This document shows, in pieces, positions 58,801 to 64,000 of a DNA stretch of 64,000 nt (within the stretch, counting starts at the first letter, position 1; every line of letters starts with the position of its first letter). The translations under genes and the position numbers were made by a program. The notes below the pieces were generated by a model. That model did not search any database. It saw nothing but the letters and a program-made list of their open reading frames with translations, and had not been told where the DNA came from. The stretch is from positions 1 through 64,000 of the forward strand of contig NZ_JANIPJ010000017.1 of the NCBI RefSeq assembly GCF_024623455.1, written 5' to 3'. This stretch comes from Paenibacillus soyae (GTDB taxonomy: Bacteria; Bacillota; Bacilli; Paenibacillales; Paenibacillaceae).

Positions 58801-61420
58801 CGAGGGCAGGGTAGCGGTACAGATCGGCGACTAGCTTATCCTGCATGCCTAGATGGTTCGCGATAACGTCTTTGGCGCTGAAGAACATGCTGCCGTGAAC
58901 CGTCTCCGGGAAGCTGCGGTTGTAGACGATTTGGTTGTAAAGCTCCTGCGAATCCGTCCAAGTCGGCACGCGGTATGCCGCATGGCCGATATACAGATGG
59001 GCATTCTCGCCGTCCACGACGCCGCGCCACCACTCCTGTACCTTCTCGTAAGCGGCGGGGCTGTAGTCGAAGTGCCAGTAGTCTTGAGGCGCGATATAAT
59101 CGAGCCAGCCCTTTTCGACCCAGCCTTTCGTGTCGGCGAAGAGCGCGTCGTAGCTCTGCAGACCGTTCGTCTCCGAGCCCGCGGGGTCCGTCGCCTTATT
59201 CCGCCAGATGCCGAACGGGCTGATGCCGAACTTCACGTAAGGCTTGCTTTCCTTGATCTCGGCCGCCAGCCCTTCGATCAGCGTATCGACGTTGTTCCTC
59301 CGCCAAGCCGAGATATTGTCGAAGCCTTCGCCGTATGCCGCGTATTCGTCCGCATCCGGGAACTCCGTATTGCTGACGGGATACGGATAGAAATAATCGT
59401 CGAAGTGAACGGCGTCGATGTCGTAGTTGTCCACGACCTCCATGACGCTGTCGATGACGAATGCCTTGGCTTCCGGCTCGCCCGGGTTGAAATAGAGCTT
59501 GCCGCCGTACGTCTCGACCCACTCCGGATGCAGCTTGGCGGGATGGTCCTCGACCAGCTTGCCGATGTCGTCATGCATGCTGATGCGGTACGGGTTGAAC
59601 CAGGCGTGGAACTCCATCCCGCGCTTATGGACTTCGTCCAGCATGAAAGCGAGCGGATCGTAGCCCGGATCCTTGCCCTGTACGCCCGTCAGCCATTCCG
59701 ACCACGGGGCGAGCTCGGAAGGGTAGAACGCGTCCGCCGTCGGCTTCACCTGGACGATCACCGCATTGATTCCCGTTGCGGCAAGCTCATCCAGCAGCTC
59801 GATAAAGTCCGCTTTCTGATCGGATTCCGTCGTTACGCCTTTGACCGGCCAATCGATATTCTCGACGGAGGCGATCCAGGCCGCCCGAAGCTCGCGCTTC
59901 TGAGGCTGCTGAGGAGCGTTGACAATGACTAAGGCCTGCTCCTTCTTGCTGCCGTATGAATATTCGATTTTTGCCGTACCTGCTGCTTTGGCCGTGATCA
60001 AGCCGTTCGCGTCTACGTCCGCGATAGCGGGAGACAGGCTTCTGAATCCTGCTTCGTTCGTCACATCCCGAACCAGCTCCTCGTCAAGCAGCTTATAAGT
60101 CGCGAGCACGGAAGCCTGGGCCTTTCCGCCTTCCGTCATTGGAGCGAGTCCGGCGATCCGAATGCTTCGCAGGACGGGAACCGGTTCGTTGACGGTTAGC
60201 GTATAGGCAGCGGTCAGACCGGCATACGAAGCCGTGATCGTGGCGGAGCCGGTTCCGATTGCCGTTACGACGCCGTCCGCGGATACCTCCGCGATACCCG
60301 GCGCGCTGTTGCTGAAGGACACGCCCGTTACGCTGCGGTGCGGTTCGGCATTGCCGGCGAAATACACGTAAGCCCGGACCGGCTCGGATTCGCCTCGCTC
60401 CAGCACGGTGCTGGCCTCGAGCTCCAAGCCCGCCGGCGCGGCGCCGGCAACGCTTACGACAAGCTCGTAGGAAGCCGTCAAAGCTCCGTTCACTGCCGTT
60501 ATGGTGGCGCTGCCAAGGCCGACCGCTTGAACAAGACCGGAAGCGCTGACCGTGGCTACGGCATCCGAGCTGCTAGCGAATGTCGAACCGGCGGTTACGT
60601 CCGTCAGGCTGGAGGTGCCGGAAGCGGTTGCTAGCACGCTTGCCTGCAGCGTATCGCCCGGCTTCATGCCGTGCAGACCGTCAAGCTCGATCGTTACCGG
60701 ATTCGCGTCGTTATAGATGGCGGATACTTGCTCGAAGTAGACGGTACCGCTGTTCTTGTTGTTGGCGCTCAGCTCGGCTATGTAAATTTGGCGCAGCTCG
60801 ATCGGCAGCGGCAGCCCTTGCGGGACGTTAGCCGTCACATACTGCCAGCCGTTCCAGTTGAAGCCGGTTGTCGAGGTGAAATCGGTCACGTGTCTGGCGC
60901 CCGTCGAGTCCTCGAGCTGAGCGCGAAGCCAATGCTTGCCGGCGTCGCCGAATACCCAGGCCCCGATCTTCCGGGGGGAGTCTTCCAGCACGCGGTCCTC
61001 GTGTTTATTGAAATAGACGTAGGCGGCGGAGGTGCCGTCGTTGCCCGTGAAGTCGTAGCTGAGCTTGCCCGATGCATGGCCGTACATCACGGGCCCCGGC
61101 CGCTCCTGCCTCTCGAGCGTGACGGAGTTGGCTTTGGCGCCGGAGGTGTATAGGTCGGATAGATCTTCGAAGTCTTCGATGAGCACGATAGGCGATGCGG
61201 CGGGGACTGCGTTCATGGTGACGGCATCGGATGGAAGAGCAGGGGGTTCGGAATCCGACTCGGAGGGAACGGGAGCTTCAATGATATTCTCTTCGGCGGC
61301 GGTTTGCTCGTTCGGCTGTTCATCGGCCGCATACGCGAACCCCGCGGTCAACGTGCTCCACATAAGAGCGACGGCTAACAGAATCGCGAGCGGCGCTCTT
61401 GTTTTCTTATGAACGTACAT
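55874..61420 (-). CDS. Giant S-layer protein: GH-like (DUF187/GHL10) plus SpoIID plus SLH domains
   Basis: An 1,848-residue exported protein. In order: signal peptide (to about 33); carbohydrate-binding-like beta domain (about 80-240); three BIG2-type Ig repeats (about 245-505); a glycosyl-hydrolase-like DUF187/GHL10 barrel (about 505-875: ELRAAWIASVENIDWP, EFHAWFNPYR, IDAVHFDDYFYP); fibronectin III (about 880-980); a linker; a SpoIID/LytB domain (about 1170-1545: PSEMPASFGLEALKAQAIAARTYA, FYSTSGG, HGAGMSQYGAQ); BIG2; a Pro/Asp/Glu linker; and three SLH domains (FSDIAKHWAKEAIE onward). SLH anchors it to pyruvylated wall polymer. The joint presence of a GH-like barrel and SpoIID suggests cutting of wall glycan. 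ATG 61420 follows AAGAAGGGAAG. Confidence 0.94.
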   Translation of the reverse strand: MYVHKKTRAPLAILLAVALMWSTLTAGFAYAADEQPNEQTAAEENIIEAPVPSESDSEPPALPSDAVTMNAVPAASPIVLIEDFEDLSDLYTSGAKANSVTLERQERPGPVMYGHASGKLSYDFTGNDGTSAAYVYFNKHEDRVLEDSPRKIGAWVFGDAGKHWLRAQLEDSTGARHVTDFTSTTGFNWNGWQYVTANVPQGLPLPIELRQIYIAELSANNKNSGTVYFEQVSAIYNDANPVTIELDGLHGMKPGDTLQASVLATASGTSSLTDVTAGSTFASSSDAVATVSASGLVQAVGLGSATITAVNGALTASYELVVSVAGAAPAGLELEASTVLERGESEPVRAYVYFAGNAEPHRSVTGVSFSNSAPGIAEVSADGVVTAIGTGSATITASYAGLTAAYTLTVNEPVPVLRSIRIAGLAPMTEGGKAQASVLATYKLLDEELVRDVTNEAGFRSLSPAIADVDANGLITAKAAGTAKIEYSYGSKKEQALVIVNAPQQPQKRELRAAWIASVENIDWPVKGVTTESDQKADFIELLDELAATGINAVIVQVKPTADAFYPSELAPWSEWLTGVQGKDPGYDPLAFMLDEVHKRGMEFHAWFNPYRISMHDDIGKLVEDHPAKLHPEWVETYGGKLYFNPGEPEAKAFVIDSVMEVVDNYDIDAVHFDDYFYPYPVSNTEFPDADEYAAYGEGFDNISAWRRNNVDTLIEGLAAEIKESKPYVKFGISPFGIWRNKATDPAGSETNGLQSYDALFADTKGWVEKGWLDYIAPQDYWHFDYSPAAYEKVQEWWRGVVDGENAHLYIGHAAYRVPTWTDSQELYNQIVYNRSFPETVHGSMFFSAKDVIANHLGMQDKLVADLYRYPALVPTMPWLDDEAPEAPALLTASSSRAGQIELRWKEAPAADDTSYFAVYRAEGTDAPNTEGPSQLIGTVRKQADEAVQSYLDMSAQSGQKYTYLVTALDRLHNESEASNAKTGVYAPGSVLKEKIMAKDAIAGTIELELSGVKKLASNVVIDQKLGGITVRRSFEEVMVGASNAEIRLNEAGEVEHMTLIGETERDTMRVGIRSSIADITDLTQLNHNRIELLASAPFRLVDKIGESTVEAAAGVPVIITSAEGKIVVEQNGAELLNTSNRVYAMPPADGSLIEVSSLTRAQGKPKYRGQLEFTLSSDAGKLRLVNELSLEQYLYQVVPSEMPASFGLEALKAQAIAARTYAMTDYLMSRFADKGFHIDDSTLSQVYNNSAENELTRQAVDATAGQIMLSGGMLVDARFYSTSGGYGASKHEVWSDAVTNKFPGTAIPYLTGKSYTFKPGSQEEMLSVDTSDEAAVSAFYKDLSLTGYDSDSLYFRWKVALTGAELTKTINNNIKLRYAADPLFILTKQADGSYASKPIPDDGIGKLLGMSVANRGAGGNITELLVEGTTGTYKIIKEFNIRFTIRPNKTNTESAGDILAYRAKGGSTDYDAAATLKNPSILYSAFFTFDITENEAGDIAGVTFYGGGNGHGAGMSQYGAQMLGKSGWTYTQILNAYYAGMKIVPLNAPIVTRLQVEAGERLAVGAVGKVSVRGIYSNGIETPVTSGIGYQSSDPGIVSVDDRGNVTAHRAGEATITVTVGALSATAAITGYIPHNPGPGSGPGTNPDPDGGAEEPGTDPEPEPEIKFSDIAKHWAKEAIELAVSLGMVTGFEDGTFRPDASVTRAQFVTLMMRAFPIEELSTGEQASFADADEIQAWAMEAVMAAAAAGYIEGYQDGTFRPADQISRSEIAALIVRFAGLEPIEGAGLPFEDGELAPGWARGYIAAAVEAGLMQGKGSGTFDPIEDASRAEAVVLLLSLLEMMEEA

Positions 61421-61735
61421 GCAGGCACTTCCCTTCTTCAAAATGTTTAGTCATGATATGAAATAAAATTTCAAAACTATCTTTGCTATAAAGTATAAAA
61501 TTTTAAAATTTATTTGTATATCATGTAAATACTCCTGTTTTAGCATAGGATGCAGGGCTCAAGGGAAGCGGGATACGACGGCGTTCGGCGGCTTCTCCTA
61601 AGCTCCCGGACCTAAGAGGAGGTCTAATAGAAAAGGGGCCGCCGGCCATATGGTTTTGAGGGTTGGATCGATTGGAAAAAGGAGAAGCTGTGGAGGTATA
61701 ATCTTCATAAAAACGAACGGGAAGGGTGCAACGGC
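61421..61735. other. AT-rich intergenic promoter region
   Basis: A 315-base divergent region. Its first 100 bases are strikingly AT-rich for this genome (61441-61540), with a TATACT-like -10 on the minus strand (about 61490-61495), and presumably drive the S-layer gene. Nothing clear was seen in the rest apart from the ribosome site of the thioesterase gene. Confidence 0.4.
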
Positions 61736-62251
61736 ATGGAACAAAAACGTTACGTCCGAGAATCCAAATGCTACAAAACGGCAAGAGTGTTCCCGCCCGA
61801 CGTCAACAATCACAATACGCTGTTCGGCGGCAAGCTGATGGCTTATATTGACGATATCGCGTCCATCGCGGCCGCCAAGCATTGCCGAAGATCCGTCGTC
61901 ACCGCGTCTACCGACTCGGTCGATTTCCTGCATCCGATCCGGCCGTCGGATTCCGTCTGTCTGGAAGCGTACGTGGTTTGGTGCGGCAGAAGCTCGATGG
62001 AGGTATTCGTCAAAGTCATCAAAGAGGATCTCATGACGGGCGAGCGGGTCATCGCAGCCCACTCCTTCTTAACGTTCGTCGCGCTTGGCGACGACAAGAA
62101 GCCGGTGCCGATGCCGGACGTCATCCCGGAGACGGAGGAAGAGCGGAAGCTGAACGAGACCGCGCCAAGAAGAGCGGAGATGCGTAAGCAGCGCAGGGAG
62201 GAGAGCAAGCAATTCGCGGGTTTCCTATCGGTGAAGCAGCCTTGGGAATAA
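61736..62251 (+). CDS. Acyl-CoA thioesterase (hotdog fold, YkhA/YciA type)
   Basis: A 171-residue hotdog-fold acyl-CoA thioesterase: PPDVNNHNTLFGGKLMAYIDDIASIAAAKH is the family signature, with the catalytic Asn/Asp region, followed by VVTASTDSVDFLHPI and RVIAAHSFLTFVAL. It hydrolyses medium- to long-chain acyl-CoA in the cytoplasm as a hexamer. The C-terminal 40 residues are charged and helical. GGAAGGG about 10 bases upstream of ATG 61736. Confidence 0.95.
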   Translation: MEQKRYVRESKCYKTARVFPPDVNNHNTLFGGKLMAYIDDIASIAAAKHCRRSVVTASTDSVDFLHPIRPSDSVCLEAYVVWCGRSSMEVFVKVIKEDLMTGERVIAAHSFLTFVALGDDKKPVPMPDVIPETEEERKLNETAPRRAEMRKQRREESKQFAGFLSVKQPWE

Positions 62252-62266
62252 AATAGTCTTTACGCA

Positions 62267-62317
62267 AGAAGCCGCCGTTTAGGGAATCATTCATTCCCTG
62301 AGCGGCGGCTTTTTGCT
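62267..62317. terminator. Bidirectional terminator
   Basis: Stem AAGCCGCCG / CGGCGGCTT with an inner helix AGGGAAT / ATTCCCT, followed on the plus strand by TTTGC, between converging genes. Confidence 0.8.
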
Positions 62318-62323
62318 TACAGC

Positions 62324-63880
62324 TTATTTCACAAGTCCTCGTTCCTGCTTGAATGTCTCCCACTGCGCTTCGCGTTCGGCGTCTACCTTCTCGATGCCGG
62401 AGGCGATCAACTTCTCGCGATACTTCGGCAGCTCCTTGGCCGGGTCGACGGAGCCGGATTCGAGGGCGACCTGGTATTCGTTGTTGACGGCCGTCAGGTT
62501 GGCGACCTCCGCCTTCACGTTCTCTTCGTTCATGTTGAAGCCGCTCGTGGCGGGAACGATGGCGCTGTTGTTCAGCTCGATCGTTCTCTCCCATGTATCC
62601 GGCGCTTGGCCCGGCTTCAGGAAGGCGTTGAATTGGTTGCCGAACACCCAGTCGCCGTTCGGCGCGTAGCCGGAATCCTTGATCGGCTCGATATATTGCT
62701 CGTCAACCTTCTTATAATGCTTGCCTTCAATACCGTTGCAAATCAGGTTGTACAAGTATTTGTCCGTGTTGAGCAGATTGATCAGCATGAGGGCGCGCTC
62801 CGGATTTTTGGAGCCTTTGTTGATGACGTGCATGGCGCTAGCGATTCCCGTGAAATAGCTGTCCGCGATCGGGGCGTAGACGACCTCGTTGCCTCCGTTG
62901 ACGGCCATCTCGCCGACTTCGCCGCCCGGCTTGGACGTGAACTCCAGCGCGACCGCGACATTGCCTTTGCTCTTCAGATCGTTGATGTTCTGAATGATCG
63001 GCGCGTCGTCGTTAATGTAGCCGGCTTCGTACCAGCTGCGCATCGTGTCGAAATATTCCTGCTTCTCGTCGAGCTGCTGCAGGCTGCTAACCATCTTCAG
63101 CTGCGGGTCGTCCTTAGCGTAGGTAAGCGCGAGACCTTCCCCGACCTTCGTGCGGTCTGTATAGAGACCCCATGAATTTTGAGCCAGGCCGAGCGGAATA
63201 ATGCCGGGCTCGCTTTCCTTCAGCGTCTTCAGGAACGGCTCGATATCCTTGTACGTTTGGATGGAGCTGATATCGAGATTGTATTTGTCGACGAAACGCT
63301 TCTGGATAACCAAGCTTTTGGTTTTGGCGGCTACCTGGTAGATCGGGAAGCCGTACACCTTGCCGTCGGCGGCGAGCATATCCGGCCAGAATTTGTCCGG
63401 AATGTTGGCGCGGGCCTCCGGCGCGTATTGCTTGATCATGTCTTCGGTAATTTCGAGGTAGGCGCCGCGGTCGATATACGGCTGATAGTTGCCAAGCCAG
63501 CCCTTCGAGCTCCAGGCGATATCGAAGTTTTCGCCGGCCGCCAGCATGGAATTCAGCTTGGCCTCGTATTCGTCGAATGTCAGCGGTTTTAGATCGACGG
63601 TCGCGTTTATTTTTTCTTTGAGGTACTTGTTGATTTCATCGTTCACGAGCTTCTGATCCGGACCGGGATCCGAGGCGACCGGGTAGATGAAGGTGAGCTT
63701 CGCCTCGGGCAGCGACGGCTCCTCGGAAGCGGCCGCGCTCGGCTCGTTCGATGCGCCCGGCGTCGGCTCGGTGGAAGCGGACGGGGCGTTGTTGCCGCCG
63801 TTCGAGCACGCTGCCAGCATAGCGAAGCTCAAGAGCAGCGCGAACCATTTCAAGCGGAGTAACGATTTTGTTTTTTTCAC
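62324..63880 (-). CDS. Extracellular solute-binding lipoprotein (LplA-like)
   Basis: A 518-residue binding lipoprotein of the Paenibacillus/Bacillus LplA type, larger than typical family 1 proteins. The signal peptide ends with lipobox LAAC (Cys near 25), then an Asn/Ser/Pro/Glu-rich tether. Mature motifs are KLTFIYPVASDPGPDQKLVNDEINKYLKEKINATVDLK, GENFDIAWSSKGW and VYGFPIYQVAAKTKSLVIQ. GGAGGG eight bases before GTG 63880 sets the start. It follows the permease gene at the window edge on the same strand, so together they form an oligosaccharide or similar importer. Confidence 0.94.
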   Translation of the reverse strand: MKKTKSLLRLKWFALLLSFAMLAACSNGGNNAPSASTEPTPGASNEPSAAASEEPSLPEAKLTFIYPVASDPGPDQKLVNDEINKYLKEKINATVDLKPLTFDEYEAKLNSMLAAGENFDIAWSSKGWLGNYQPYIDRGAYLEITEDMIKQYAPEARANIPDKFWPDMLAADGKVYGFPIYQVAAKTKSLVIQKRFVDKYNLDISSIQTYKDIEPFLKTLKESEPGIIPLGLAQNSWGLYTDRTKVGEGLALTYAKDDPQLKMVSSLQQLDEKQEYFDTMRSWYEAGYINDDAPIIQNINDLKSKGNVAVALEFTSKPGGEVGEMAVNGGNEVVYAPIADSYFTGIASAMHVINKGSKNPERALMLINLLNTDKYLYNLICNGIEGKHYKKVDEQYIEPIKDSGYAPNGDWVFGNQFNAFLKPGQAPDTWERTIELNNSAIVPATSGFNMNEENVKAEVANLTAVNNEYQVALESGSVDPAKELPKYREKLIASGIEKVDAEREAQWETFKQERGLVK

Positions 63881-63928
63881 GTTGAACCCTCCATTTATGA
63901 AAGTATATATCGGCACAATAGTCGTTCC

Positions 63929-64000
63929 TTATCCTTTCAAGGAACCTACTGTAATACCCTTCACGAAATACTTCTGGAAGAAAGGAAAGATGACGAGCAT
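63929..64000 (-). CDS. ABC transporter permease, C-terminal end
   Basis: Only the last 23 codons are in the window: LVIFPFFQKYFVKGITVGSLKG, the standard C-terminus of LplC/MalG-type permeases. The stop at 63929-63931 is 48 bases before the binding-protein start. The rest lies beyond the window. Confidence 0.9.
   Translation of the reverse strand: MLVIFPFFQKYFVKGITVGSLKG

Noticed and set aside
58853..59932. A 359-codon plus-strand frame opposite the GH-like domain of the S-layer gene.
   Set aside because: Entirely antisense to well-conserved domains, with arginine/valine-rich composition and no ribosome site.
1..64000. tRNA, rRNA, prophage, toxin-antitoxin, restriction or CRISPR-Cas genes.
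   Set aside because: Reading both strands showed none that could be supported; the only mobile DNA seen is the TnpB element.

Overview
The window looks like a chromosomal segment of a high-GC, endospore-forming Firmicute of the Paenibacillaceae (Paenibacillus/Cohnella-like). The signs are strong AAGGAGG-type ribosome sites with frequent TTG/GTG starts, an S-layer (SLH) protein, a SpoIID domain, YesM/YesN-type sensing of sugar transport, an ECF41 sigma factor, a Bacillus-type Fur box and a squalene-hopene/sporulenol cyclase. No rRNA, tRNA, CRISPR array or prophage was seen. The taxonomic call is inference from gene content; no database was searched.

Layout. 1-10.3 kb: the end of gnd, then a penicillin-binding-protein-like hydrolase, an alditol-oxidase-like flavoprotein, a stalk-domain protein, a TIM-barrel isomerase, a YbjQ protein, a GGDEF-EAL enzyme, and an SDR plus acyl-CoA-synthetase pair preceded by the decapitated start of a VOC gene. 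10.3-12.1 kb: a MATE efflux gene broken by a TnpB-type (IS605/IS1341-like) element whose own tnpB is broken by a one-base deletion and an amber codon. 12.2-21.2 kb: the most distinctive locus, a giant collagen-like protein of about 1,840 residues followed by two overlapping glycosyltransferase genes. The second is a fusion of GT4, TPR and FkbM methyltransferase, and the two enzymes share a homologous TPR module. 21.3-28.8 kb: a Fur-controlled siderophore-binding lipoprotein, AraC-GyrI regulator, membrane phosphoesterase, VWA lipoprotein, and an ECF41 sigma factor overlapping its oxidoreductase partner, with a textbook ECF41 promoter upstream. 28.8-42.2 kb: GH43 enzyme, diguanylate cyclase, redox enzymes and several regulator/target pairs (MarR with MFS, MerR with aldo-keto reductase, TetR with MFS), two with clearly readable operators, plus the triterpene cyclase. 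42.2-53.4 kb: a carbohydrate ABC importer with a three-part sensor (histidine kinase, membrane-anchored binding protein, AraC-type response regulator), followed on the same strand by an unidentified hydrolase-like gene, a monooxygenase-fold protein and a WYL regulator. 53.5-64 kb: DinB, alpha/beta hydrolase, VOC, an 1,848-residue SLH protein combining a GH-like domain with SpoIID, an acyl-CoA thioesterase and the start of a second ABC importer.

How the genes may work together. The collagen/glycosyltransferase cluster reads as a self-contained system for making a glycosylated, possibly methylated surface or spore filament: GPT-rich triplets offer hundreds of threonines and the two enzymes could dock through the same TPR module. 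This is inference. A second theme is start codons: several genes have an ideal Shine-Dalgarno site pointing at ATT, ATC or CTG rather than ATG/GTG/TTG.
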